A stretch of DNA of 64,000 nucleotides, from assembly GCA_008508345.1 (NCBI GenBank), contig QNGE01000144.1:1-64000 (forward strand), in the 5' to 3' direction. The position numbers and the translations under genes are program-made. Below the pieces are notes generated by a model that was given only the letters and a program-made list of their open reading frames with translations, was not told the DNA's origin and did no database searches. This document shows positions 11,821 to 24,230 of this stretch, piece by piece. This DNA comes from Paragonimus westermani (Eukaryota; Platyhelminthes; Trematoda; Plagiorchiida; Troglotrematidae). The stretch's first letter is position 1; each line of letters opens with the position of its first letter.

Positions 11821-14800
11821 TGTGTCAGACTGCTTGCTGGCAATACTCTTTCTGATAGTGTACTCCGTGTACTCCAAGCCTTAGCGAGTGAAATTAATGT
11901 CGTCATCTCCCGATATCCTTTCCTTCAGTACTGAGATCGTCAACGGCTAACACATGAGAGTTCATGCTTGTGTTCATGCTCGAGTTTGAGTTCACTTTCC
12001 AAGTTAACATCATTTCCATCTACTGTGTTTCATAGTCTGACACGTGCTTCCTTCGTATTACTGCTCTCCACTAGTGAGTCTGGTGTGCAGATGCGCTGCA
12101 AACTGCCTTCAACCCACCAGTACCCATTGTTTCTGGATTGGTATAGAATACCAGTGAATGATCCACCGTGGACATAGTAACATGGATGAAATAGAAACGA
12201 GCGTGCACAATGAAATGTATGGATCACAATTTTGTTCACCGACTGCAGGCAACGACCAATCTGCGCTATGGGAAATCAGACCCAGTCGATCAAGCTAACG
12301 GTTTGTAAACAAAAATTTAAAACAGTTAGTTTCTTGCAGAAGTTTGAACAGAACTGTTAGAATACGGAAGGTGGTCGATGCAGGCATTCCGTATTGAATG
12401 GACAGTACCGAATCGACAAAATCATGAAGCCGTTTTCTTATGTCTGACGGTTAGGGAGATGGGATGGATAGTCGTAACTCATTAATCGACTAAGCATTCC
12501 ATACCCAAACTTTTCGACACAAAAATACCGTTTCCGTTTGTTGTAAATTTGATACTGTCGAGGTAATACGAAGTGCTTGCAGTCAACAGTTTCTGCGTTC
12601 TAACGGTTTCTAAATGGGAGACAATTAGACTAGAATCAATAGGAAATAAAGGAACCGTAAAAGTGAGCAATTCCAGATCCCTAAACCCCTTAAAAACGGA
12701 TATTCACAGTAATCCACACCAAACTTACACCATGCGAGTTCACTATTGCCTTTGTAAGACTATAAGTATACTTCCGGACTGGATGTGATATCTTTTGAAA
12801 GAAAACAACCTTGGAAAGTCCGGAACAAACAAAAATCACAAAGTTACGATTCACTGTCCAAATGCGACTATAATCTGAGTGTTCAGTCAGGCAAAATTTA
12901 AGACTTCACCGCAAAAGTGGCTGTGATATCAGTTTTGGGAAAAAACGCACTCTGTTTGAAGAGAGGAAAGTTTGCTAGAACAGGTCAGATTTACTATGGT
13001 CGATAGGATAAAAGCGTGCGTTGCAAAATTTAGAATGTGCTCTCAGTGGCTGGACATGTCTTTATTCCAGACAGTGCAGTCCAATACTGTGGTAAGTGCT
13101 TTTTCTCAACGCTGATGACATTGGAATGTCATGGTGATACTTGCTCACAATTATTTCTTGTGTGAGGTCACAACATTTTAAACGAATGGCGTGGGTCAAC
13201 AAATCGTTTATCCACTTCGTATCTTGCAGGCGTCGGCTAAGCTTTGGGTTTGATATTTAATTCCAAACTGCTGGTTTTAGTTATTCTTGGCTGCAGCCTC
13301 AAAATGTACAAAGATTCAAACGCACAGCAGATAGTTACAGTCTAAGGCATTGGTGATTAGCAACAGTAGGGTACGTAAAAGTTACTCTAGCTAATTGAAG
13401 ATAGATTGAAATTAGGTAATCCAGAATATTCAGCAATGTAAGGTTATTGAAGATATTTGACGTTGTTGACTACTTTAGGCAAGTAACTCAGAGGAATTCA
13501 TCCCACGCCTTGGATAGCCAGAGATCACACTTCTCTAATCAATAAAACTGTGGCGTTAGCACACATTTCAGTTTCGTTTGACTGGTCGGCACTGTCGGCA
13601 AAGTAACCAGAAGTTCGCATATATACCCACAAACTTTGAAGTGGGTATATTAATGTTGACAGCATTATACTGCATATGAAATGAACGTTGTTTTTCTTAA
13701 CAGCAAGATGAATTATGTGTTTTGTTCTCGTTTTTGCAGGTTCATTTTCTAGAGGGGACCATACCGCAATAATACTCTACCATTCTAAGTATAAAGCGTT
13801 CGGTCCTCTGGATATGTTCATGGAGATTTATTCTGTTCTCAATTGTTTTATATTGTTTCACTTAACTGTCAGAATTTGTAACACAGTGTCATCAGTTGTA
13901 GTCTACTTATTCTGAACAAAGTGTTATAAATGAACCAGTTCTATGCTGCTACTCTTGTCGGGTTGTTTTTAACAAAACTTGTTCCTACTTTGTGTCTTAT
14001 TTTTGTGCATATTTCTCAAATGACCGATTATACTGACAGGTAACACTTCAGTCCAAAAAAGTTCAGACGTTTATCCCGCGTATGTAATAGTGACTCATTT
14101 TACTAGTTCACGATATTCACTTGCATTTACAGTGGGTTCACTATGATATTTGTACCATCCCTGTTTTGAGCACGAGTCAAGAGAAAGTCGGCCAATTTGT
14201 CGATTCGAATTAAAACCAGCCGTCTGGCTGTCACTTTCGCGACAACTCTGAAGTCGATATAACTCGACGGAAGCTACTCTAGCTCTCAGGGCTGAATGTG
14301 AGACCGGGAAAAAGACTAGCTCTTTGCCTTATTATACTTTGGTTAAATTTTCGAACGAAACGTCTTCGTTCTGAAATATATTCAACAAGACTTATAACAG
14401 ACGCAAAAATGTTAACCTGAAGGTAGATGCTAAAATGTTTATGGCAGTTTGTTTTTCTGGGAGAGTAGCAATCCATTTCCTATCAGATACTGGCTAATCT
14501 GCAATGTCCCAAAAGTTGTAGCTAATTGACTTGGCTCATTGGAAAATAAACTCAAACAATCAACTATTTCCTGGCTGAATTTGTTAATGTGCAGTGAAGC
14601 AAACAATAGAACAGAAAACTGGACTAGCAATATGTTGATATATATTTCAGAGAAATTTGACATTACCTGACTAGACATCCCCTCAGCTACTTCAAAACAA
14701 AATCAACGCAGACATCCAAAAATATACCACACGCATAGAAATACTCAGTTACTTATCTCTTGTTCAAGGAAACTCATTCAAAGCACCAAACGCCACACCT

Positions 14801-16257
14801 AGATCGGTCTTTAGGGAATACCACCGTCATACCATTTCCCGTTAATGGGCTTTAACCTCTTGGTAGGAGCTTCTGAAATGGCGATATTAGTTGAGCAGAA
14901 TAACCCTGCACACCATTCAATGTTCGCATTATTTGATGGATACTATAAAGCATGATGGTTATGTAGTGAAATGCTAATCTGTAGAGGTTCCTGGAGTGGT
15001 TTCATTGTCAAGTTTTTGAAGTAAATGCTCCATAAGTGTATGTGGTTAATGCTCCCGGTTTGAATGCACTAGAAGCATTGTTTGTTTATTGAATCTGCCG
15101 TAATACAGGCATTTGCACAGAATTAAACGCAATGCATCGGGTAGGCTTAGTGAAGTGAGACCCAGCAACGTTTTGGCGTTTTGGGATTTCACAGGTGATT
15201 CATATAATGAGGTACATACATAAATAACCTCATTCTATCTGGCAAAATCAGGTTCTGGAACATGCAGCAGAGGCTGGCAAGAATAACCATCTACCATTAT
15301 GTGAGAACCAGAGTAAGGTACAATTCATGTTCGATTCGAAGTAGACTCCTGTTGCTATGCACCACACCATACATATAAAACGAAAGTCAACATGGAGAAT
15401 AATGAAATTGGTGAAGATATTCTTGAGACCATAAACGACTTCGATAACTTCACAATATTCAACACTCCAAATAGATCAGGTGATATTCATTAATAATGCA
15501 CATAGTTACGTTCCATCTATCAGACATCGAAGTAAGAACTCACTCTTCTTGAACGAATTCGACCGAATCTGTTGCAGTAGTTTCATCTGTAAGGTTAACA
15601 TAAACAAAGAATACCTTAACAATTTAGGGTGAAAGAAAATTGCTCACGTAGTTTTGGAGGTTTCAGCAGTAGTGTTAAATTTAACCACCAATCGCCTTCT
15701 TATGTGCCACAAATAATCCATTCGTACGATGTTTTACAATTTACTGTGCACTAGTAACAATATAGTTACCAACATGTCTGTTTGCCTAAACACCAGAGCG
15801 TTGTTTGCCCAGTTCGCTTTTAACTTGAGGAACGTTGACGCTCAAATTTATATTCATTATCAAATGTGAAGTTCACAAGCAAACTCTGGGAACAGCACAG
15901 TGTTTGATTTACCTACTCAGTTTCTATTAAAACCCTTAAATCGAATTTCTGTAACAGCTTGTCCCCCAAGCTGTGCTACTTCGAAATGAGCGCTACTTTC
16001 ACAGCATGCAGTTTTCAAAAACACGCTGGCATTATTCGCCCAAACAGCGTATCTCCAGATTTAAGTCACTTTTGAGCACGATACCGCTCACAAACGCCAT
16101 TGACCGGTCGGCTAACAAACAGCATATACTACAGTTGTAAACGAAACCGTCATATCAGCCCAGGAGTGGACCGATAAGCTTACAACGCTGTGTTTTATTT
16201 TCTTTCAGATATTGAAACTGTCGACTTACCTGAACAGAAAATGAACAATGAATTAAC
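11821..16257. other. No recognisable feature apart from a perfect hairpin
   Basis: No homology was recognised on either strand. A perfect inverted repeat at 13621-13650 is listed separately. Confidence 0.45.
13621..13650. repeat. Perfect 10-bp inverted repeat with 10-base loop
   Basis: ATATACCCAC (13621-13630) is matched by its exact reverse complement GTGGGTATAT (13641-13650) around a 10-base loop. There is no following T-run and no flanking gene, so no function is assigned. Confidence 0.6.
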
Positions 16258-16406
16258 GATGTGACGAACAATTGTTTTCGATTATTCCTGCTCAATTCAA
16301 TACAATTACATAGGTTTTCATCAAGGTGTCATAAGACGAACCGCATAAACAGAGGCTGACTGTTAACGAACGACAGTGACTACTACTAAACCTCACACGA
16401 TAATCG
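16258..16406 (-). repeat. PLE terminal repeat (pLTR), left inverted arm
   Basis: Begins GATGTGACGAACAATTG and ends CACACGATAATCGG. Its reverse complement matches 16734-16883 nearly base for base, including GAGGCTGACTGTTAACGAA and the CAATTG-centred palindrome close to the outer end. Confidence 0.85.
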
Positions 16407-16410
16407 GATC

Positions 16411-16740
16411 GGAACCGGTGGTAGTAAATCAATTACCATCGCCACTGTTGAGCATCTAGCTGACACCAACCACCGCATAGACGTTAACAAGGCATTCCGG
16501 GTTATCTACAGAGTGGCCAACGCTCAACCAAAAACAGTCCGTCAGCGTATTCTGGCGACTGTCGAATCGATTGCAATAAGATTACGTAACCCTAATCTGT
16601 GCTCTCAAAAGAAGTTTGTTCAGTCCCTGCAACTTCCGTGGCCACAGGTCAATCACACCCAGTCTAACCACACACAAACATTTGACCTTGACCGTGTGAC
16701 ACAACACCCAGTCAACGTCTGGTCTGGGCCGAACCAATAA
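16411..16740 (+). pseudogene. PLE polyprotein, C-terminal fragment
   Basis: The frame is open from about 16390 to the TAA at 16738-16740, roughly 110 codons. It reads SITIATVEHLADTNHRIDVN, KAFRVIYRVANAQPKTVRQR, ILATVESIAIRLRNPNLC and SQKKFVQSLQLPWPQ. This matches the segment after the GIY-YIG core of PLE proteins (ending ..LC.QK..VQ.L.LPW). The catalytic core, linker and reverse transcriptase are missing. The stop falls at the edge of the right terminal repeat, so the ORF end and the repeat overlap slightly. The lack of internal stops suggests a fairly young insertion. The ATG-like start at 16513 is not meaningful; the true start was far upstream in the full element. Confidence 0.8.
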
Positions 16741-16883
16741 TCGTGTGAAGTTTAGTAGTAGCCACTGTCATTCGTTAACAGTCAGCCTCTGTTTATGCGG
16801 TTTGTCTTATGACGCCTTGATCAAAACCTATGTAATTGTATTGACTTGAAAAAGAATTATCGAAAACAATTGTTCGTCACATC
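16734..16883 (+). repeat. PLE terminal repeat (pLTR), right arm
   Basis: Starts CCAATAATCGTGTG and ends TTCGTCACATC. It is the inverted partner of 16258-16406. It contains ATCGAAAACAATTGTTCGTC, which has the layout of a hammerhead GAAA, short stem III and GTC cleavage triplet. A related degraded copy lies at 29748-29853. Confidence 0.85.
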
Positions 16884-19800
16884 TTTACTTCTGAACAACG
16901 AATTATTGGTGCGTAGTCCCGCAACATACTTGGCTAACTAATCGCCCCCATTTACGTCATGTTATTATCTGGGCAATATATGTTATTTATATTCAAGTGG
17001 ATTATGGTATGGCCACTGTGTGAAGCTCGGTCACTTATCTTGTAGCATGTTCGCTGACAAGCAACGTTCGAGGTTAGTATTCCATGTTGAAGTATCATTG
17101 TACGATTCAAGATAAAGTGCACCACTGTCAATGAATTAACAAGCAGGACAAGATTGACGGACAGGCTTACAGCTTGATTCTCAACACAGAGAACGTTCAC
17201 AACACTGAGGAAGAGGGGGGCAATATTTTTTAAAGAGTTGCCCATTGTAATCATTAACAATGTCACAGAAAATCTCATAAATTAATGGTTCGAATTCGCT
17301 GGACTTCAACTTGACGTAGATTCTCAGTACCCTATACCTCCAAAAAACGCACTATTGAAAGCAGCAAAGTTGTGTACCTCAAGATTCAAAAACCGGTGAA
17401 AACGGCCATTTAAAGCTTGAAACAACGAGTAATAAAGCTGATTGGTGATAGTGCTGGAACTTGTATCATGAATGGGGCAGAATGAATGTTATGTATCAAG
17501 CAAGTTACTCAAACTTCATCACAACTAGACACCAGATAAACGAAAGTTTGCGAATGGTTCGTGAACTGTATAAAGTATACGATGATTTGTTCGACTCGTT
17601 AGATAAAACATCCTGCTTGTGACAGCTTATAATCCGGCATAATTTTCACGTTTTTTGGACGATTCTCCAAAAGGTTTTTTTATCATTCAGCATGGTGCTG
17701 TCAGAGATGCACGCTACCATTTACTCGGATTAGAAGGGAGGTTTTACTAGCAAGATTCGGTTGTATCCACATCATCCAGATGATTCTAAATCCATAGACT
17801 ATGATTACGCACCCATAATCACCGCAAATGTACTTAGGAAAAGGGGGTCTATTTTTATGTTCGAATATTTTTCCGGAGCGGATTTGGTTATAAGTTGGGA
17901 TATCTACGCGAGCAAAATCAGTTACGTGATCACTCTGTCGAAAATGTTCATTTCAACTCATCTGATGCTTTTGTTCGTTGGCTAAGTTTGTTTATAATGG
18001 GCATTATATAACCTTTAACCATGTTATCATGATTCCAGGCAAATCTGAATAGATTTTGACATATTTGGCTGACTGAATTGAAATCGCATTAGTACATCAC
18101 TCTATTTTCCGTTCGACAACGTTCAACCGTAAGTTGGACAACTGAGTAACGGTAGTAACGTGAGTATTACTCAGCACATTCTTAGTTGCAACTTACCATC
18201 AAATTTTGCACGAAACTTCATAGAGCAAGGATTCTTTTAACGGAGGGTTGCATCTATTTGTCAATCAACGAACTCAGCTTGAATGTAGCTTTGGATTTGG
18301 GTGTCAAGTTTTGTTCACATCATATCTCTGGGTAACATATATTATCCGTTTGACATAAAGTATGCCCACGACTATGAGTTGATTACTTATCTTTTATTGA
18401 ATCTTTGAACTTTTTTGGTTATAACTGTACTTGCATTGTATATACATTTTAACACATTATAAAGCTATCTCGAACTTTAACAGATGGACGGCATAGTGAA
18501 CCCTGTATATTCAGCATATTCCTGGTTCATGTAATTTTTACATTTTCGTTGAATTTGTTGAATAGCGTACGTCTAAGAAAACGGTCAGGAATTTTTTGTA
18601 TACCTTAGTCTGTTGTGGTTTACAAGTGAGACAATCTTGATAAATAGCAGTTTTCGATGCATTTAATTAGGTCGGTCTTCAGTGAATTAGTTCGTGTAGA
18701 AATATTCAGTTGGATGTTGCCGGTGAAATATTTTGCTGTCTGTGTCTATATTATCATCATACAAGTTTCAAATCTTTACAACTAAAAAGTCTGCCGATTC
18801 ACTGGTTGCCTGACGCACAGTTGGCTAAGTGAGTAACTAGCATCGCGTTAAATTGTAGTACGAAATGAAAGAGATAAATTGCTTTGAATATTTCGGAAGC
18901 AATATCTCTTGTAATCCTCATTTACTTGCTTCCACAACATCCCAAACGCAAATGGGTAAAAATAGCAATCCAACAGTAAGAAAAGCGGTTTTAACTTTAC
19001 AATTAGTTTTGCGACCACATGGTGTAGAAAATTGCAAGCAGACAATATCAGATTTCAGCTTCAAGAAGCAGACATAGGCAGCGATTCGCTCTTGACAGTT
19101 ATAATTCTTTCTCACATAGGTTTCTCAATGACTACAAAATTTGCCAGAAGAAATATTTTGAAAAACGTGAAATACGCAACAAACGTTCGTAGGCATTGTA
19201 ATGATTTTGTATCTTTCAAATATGGTCAACACAATTTACATCCAATAAAATTAGGGGTTATCTTGGATATGAGTTCTTATCGTGTTGCTGGGAAGGTTTT
19301 TGTAGACAATGCATTGTCATGGTGTTTCAAGATTACTATGAGCTGCGCGTTACTTGAAAAGGAATTATAAGCACTTCTAAGCTAAGCGACAACTCTAGAT
19401 TTACCTGACGTTTTCTGCGCTTAACCTCGCCCACCCTACCACTCGGAAAAATGAACAGTTTGCGGTACCTGGTTTATAATAACATTTATCCAACAGTCAA
19501 ACACTTGGACGCTTTAATCCGGACGTCTAAATCTGTACAGTCTGAAAAATGTATTTCCAAGTAAGGTAATTGTCAGGAGCAGTTGCTCTATTTCTGACCA
19601 GTAGATGTGTGTTAGGAAGCCGTTCTGGGGCTAAGTTTGCCTTCTGATGATTCTCTGTTAAAAAGACCCACATAACCCTCCACATTTTTCTGTGTGACTT
19701 CAACACGGAAGAACTGGTTTTAAAATGAACAGAAACAAACGTTAGAAAGGTTTGTCCCGGTGTTCCCCTGTTTACTTCCAACCACAACTGTAGGGAAGTT

Positions 19801-22624
19801 TCAACGTAGATATTGTTTGCTCCCAGTATTTCGCAATATGTTGAAATCGACGCCAAGCATTGCGTTTACTCCAGAGGTCGTTTAAAAATGAGGTCCATTA
19901 TTAACCAACTACATGCTACATTGATATTGAACTAACTTCGTTTACCCCAGTCTTGTTAAGTATCTACAGACCCACGACACTGATTGCGGCTTATCATAGG
20001 CCGCATCAGCAATTATGAGTGAATGCTCGGTCGAAGTGAGTTCAGAGAAGTCTCCTGAAAATTGCCAACCGTTTATGAATTTCTCTAACTCTTCCAAACG
20101 AACAACTTGATCGTTTGTAAAAATTGAGCCCCAGTATGAACTTTCAGGCCAAAGATGTAGTCTAATAGTCTAGCTGGACACTGCGTTACCTAACGGTACG
20201 TGTTACTGTTAGTCATAATCCAGCCGGATTCCGAAGGTGTCGAAAATGTGTCGTTTTATACATTGACAATGTTACCGCTCAATTCAACTGAAATGAATAA
20301 AAATACTTGAAAGAAATCCAGAGGAAAGTTGTAAAGATGGTCTAGAAAGTAGCAGAAAATAAAGCGTTATGCACTACCGTTTCAGCGAACAAACTGGGTG
20401 TACTGACAACAGAAGGATGGAGTGGCTTCACACATATGAAGTAAACCACGACGTCAGAGAAAAAATAACTTATCACTGTGACTCTAATGTTACCATACTA
20501 CCACTTCAAATCGTTGAAAACTTTAACCGCTTACTGAGAATGGAGAGTATGTTAGTAGATTGTATGAATCATTGAAAGGTTTGGAACTCTGTATAATATG
20601 TAAAACTTCAAATGTTTATCTAATTTAAACAATATCTTCAACTGCAAGAAAAGGTTCATAGGGAAAATGAAAAAAGATGGTTTTTTAGTTGCAGCTGATT
20701 CAGAATGGTGGCATATTAGAGAATAAATTACTTTCGGGCGTATAAGCTTGGGTATTTGTAAGTGTATTTCCACATAGAAGTCGACCGGCAAACTCGTTAA
20801 CGATGTTTAGAAGGGCCATATATCAGCTCAGAATTGCCCACGTAATTACTCAGAGACCGGGAACAGAATCACAATCTACGCAGCAAGTTTTGGTCTAAAG
20901 TCAAACATTGTTTTTTTTAACAGTGAAATCAGAAGACCGGTTTTGCAAGATGGTGATATCATTTCGTATGTTCTCCTCAGTTGCTAACACATAACAGCAG
21001 TAAAAATCAAAAAAATATTTAAGCGAATTAAGTTCATACATCAAGTCAATGTATACGCTAGTCTGACATTGGTCAAAATCATGGCAGAGGGAGGTTCAAG
21101 GTCAACATCTTTTACACACAGAGGACCAGTTTGCTACGCATGACTAGGTCAGATCAAAAAAGGAGTTTCTGAATTAGCATACCCGTTTACCAAAAACCTA
21201 GTTTTAACTGTTGATGATCTATCTGAAATTGCAGTTCCAGTAAGCGAACTGGGAAAACGCGAGCCCCAGAAACGTTGAGAATGTATCACAGAAGACGCGG
21301 AAGCTGCAGTGACCTTATGCTAAATTGAGTTCGCATCTAACCTATCCATATGACAGTTCAGGTCAGCTTTCCGAAAGAAGTGGACGCAGTTTCAAAAACA
21401 CTTCACAGCCCTGAGTTTTTCCAGTTTACCCTACCGAAAATGTCTTCAGTTACGCTTGAAAACATTAGCGTTTAACTCAGGATGAATCAAGTCAATGACA
21501 GGGACAACTAGAAATGATCTGGATAAATTCGTGAATGTCTTGTTACAACTTTCCATTAACACGCCTCAGCGTTTAGGAGAAAATCCGAGATCGTTTGAGA
21601 ACACTGTTCCCTGGACTCGCTTGTAGACGAGATTGCCTGGATTTCTGTTTCCTGTAAGCTAATCTGTGCGTGTTAAATGAGAAATATGCTTCATGATAGG
21701 TTTAAAGTAAATAACAAGAAGTTGGTGGTTCTTGACAAGGCGCAACAAAACTTGACGGCCATACTGAGGCATTTATATGTGAATACCGTCATATAATAAT
21801 GAAAAGCTCTTATATACTTGGCGGAAGAGAAAGTAGGCGAACAACAGTAGCTCTTGAGATTATCGACAAGCGATGTTTGACTCTCTCTGTTTTCACAGTA
21901 CGCACTCGTTGTATCGGGCGGAATAAATTTACAAGTTGATTGGGTGGTCTGACTCTGTCCAGTGTGTGGTGTCCGAATATGAGAGGGCTTTCGTTGTTCT
22001 GCTTTAGTTGGCATCTTTCCACATAGTCAGCGTCTATTATTATCCGATAACCTGCACAGATGATAGTCTATATTTTATTTAACCTGGATCAGTAACTAGT
22101 TCACAAAACCGTATTAAGGATGAACACCTGCAAGGGAGATACGCGTGAAGTAAGTACCCAGTTTGTTATATTCACATAAAAACATTCATTTTTCAGAAAG
22201 AAGAGAAAAATGTGGATTTTGACAGTGGGGTGGACTTGCATAGCACATTCCTCCATTGTTTTAAACGTGCAAACTAGTGTGCTGGATTAGACAACTTCCA
22301 CGTATGTCCACGCACTGTCGTCCAGGTCTTGTATCGTTTGAATTCCGTGGACTAGATTGTGGTGAGGGTTATGGTGACTCGTACAAGAAGGTGGGTTGGA
22401 AGTGTAGCCAGCTTGGCTAACAGAGATGGGCAAAGATCATGGAAAACGGCGCTATTCATGAGTTTCCAGGTATCCCAGTTGGGTTTGTGCATGCATATTT
22501 CCAATATCAACATCATTAATTATTTCAGCCCGAAGTCTTCTGTAGCGATGACGTAACTGATACTTAGAAAGTATTTTCATCAGAAATATTGAAATACCTG
22601 CAACTTAATCAGTTTTCAACACTC
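16884..22624. other. No recognisable feature
   Basis: Several frames of 65-112 codons occur, the longest at 19032-19370 (plus). One (from 18865) contains FEYFGSNIS, faintly like a LINE YLGS motif, but the following residues do not continue the match. No gene was assigned. Confidence 0.4.
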
Positions 22625-22654
22625 CTGAGGAAGGCCACCCGAGGTGGTTGAAAC
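22625..22654 (+). ncRNA. Hammerhead-core-like hairpin
   Basis: CTGAGGA (22625-22631, fits CTGANGA) is followed by one unpaired A. A 7-bp stem comes next (GGCCACC 22633-22639 with GGTGGTT 22643-22649, two G-U pairs) closed by a CGA loop, and then GAAAC (22650-22654). This is the order core, stem II, core of a hammerhead ribozyme. Stems I and III and a cleavage triplet were not located, and the extra A at the base of stem II is atypical. A similar CTGA-hairpin-GAAACG pattern recurs in animal repeats, so this may be a retroelement fossil. Confidence 0.35.
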
Positions 22655-24151
22655 GTAGAGTATTACAACTCGCTCTTAACGTTGTGTTATTTCCAATCTG
22701 TTTATCAATCAGTTTTCATTTACAATACTCTACCCGCTAAACCGTCTTCAATTTATCATTTGCTACTCTTTGAGGAGCCACGTGACAACTACATTTTCAT
22801 ATCTTTCTCCATTTGCAATGAACAATCTTCAAGACATCAAAAGTCCACGGAGTTCAGAGGTGAATATTTTGCTGTTCTCCCTTAAACTGTAATCAACGAG
22901 AACTCATACGTGAACAGAAGAATTTTCGTAATTCAATATGAAGGTCAAGTTTGATTACAGTTCACTGAACTGTAAATACTGTGTATCAATAAATATTCAA
23001 TCAAGTGGAATAAACGACAGACGGCTAACACTTTCCGAGGCAAAAAGTGACATTGGTTTGACAATTGAGTCATTTTGAAGTCTTGTTCGTGTTGATGGCG
23101 TTTAAGCACGTTACGACCAACACCGTTGTGTTTCAACTCATGGCTACACATTTCTCACTGATCACCTAGTAGAGTAATTTCCAAACATTTTAACGACAAG
23201 AAAATGGCCAACCGGTCTCTAGCTGATTTTGAGTTGTTAAAATCTATGGTGTGTCCACGAACACGGTAAAAATCCTGCAGCACAACCATACATTTTCAGA
23301 TGTTCACTCGAAGTAGTGATGGAAGAATGTTTATGAACGTACACTTCTTGAGAACCTTGTGGTAGTATTAGGCTCTAATTTCAGTCGTCCACAGAACATG
23401 CATTTCTGAAGTAACTGCCGTTTTTGAAGTCGAGGGTTGCCTACTGTTGTAAAACATACCCTCAGTTTCAGATCTTTGTATTGTATGTTACCTGGAACAA
23501 CGGTAATGAGAAACTCTTCGTACATTTCTCGAGACAATCAAAAACTTTATTCATAACTTTCGAAAGTCTGAAAAGGCATGTCACACGATCATTTTGTTTC
23601 TTGTGATTTTGAAATTATCAGCTTGCAAATCGAACGAAGAATCACGCCGAACGGACGTTCACTCTAGCTTGTGTTGCACAAGGCTTAACCGACATGGTTT
23701 GAATCGGCTATTTTTATACGGAAGGTTAAGACAATTTTAATAAAGCCTTGTTATGGAGAACACGTTAAACTGAATAGTTAGTACACCATTACAACTCTTT
23801 ACGCTCCCAATTCACTGAGAATCTACTTCAATAAATAAGACTGTCAAGGAACCAGAGTTAATGTCTGCAGCTCAAACCGTTAGAACTTCAAGAACTGAAA
23901 GTATCACTATTCTCTGCTAGAGTAAATTCAAAGTGTATTTGAAAAATCAACGTTATCTTCACATTCCGCATATATGCATATCACGCCCATTACCGGTGCA
24001 TCTAATGCTGCCTTTGTGACAGTGATGCGGATATAAAGCCTAGTTTTGTAAGCCTATCATTAAAAAATTTTTCATGTTCCCGGTAACCGGATTCTTCTAA
24101 TATATTTCTCGCCAAAAGTTTCTAGTTTTTCCTCTGTCAAAATGTGTTTTT
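22655..24151. other. No recognisable feature
   Basis: Nothing with homology or structure was recognised. Confidence 0.45.
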
Positions 24152-24230
24152 GTTAGTCGACAGCTGTTTCGTTGACTTGACCGAAACAGCGGAAATCCCT
24201 TTTGGCATGGTAAATCGTGCAGTGACTAAC
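24152..24230. repeat. Nested inverted repeats
   Basis: A perfect 9-bp stem, GCTGTTTCG (24163-24171) with CGAAACAGC (24182-24190), encloses a 10-base loop. An outer pair, GTTAGTC (24152-24158) with GACTAAC (24224-24230), frames it. Function is unknown. Confidence 0.55.

Larger units (their letters stand above)
16258..16883 (+). mobile_element. 5'-truncated Penelope-like element with inverted terminal repeats
   Basis: A ~330-base C-terminal fragment of a PLE open frame lies between two ~150-base arms in opposite orientation. Terminal repeats that can be direct or inverted (pLTRs), with heavy 5' truncation, are diagnostic of Penelope-like elements. The two arms differ at roughly a tenth of positions, suggesting moderate age. 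No target-site duplication was confirmed by eye. Confidence 0.8.

Noticed and set aside
18865..19077. LINE YLGS-like motif (FEYFGSNIS)
   Set aside because: The residues after the motif do not follow any LINE protein pattern I know.
21691..22022. Overlapping minus-strand frames of 107 and 70 codons
   Set aside because: They conflict in frame, contain no motif and have no repeat partner.
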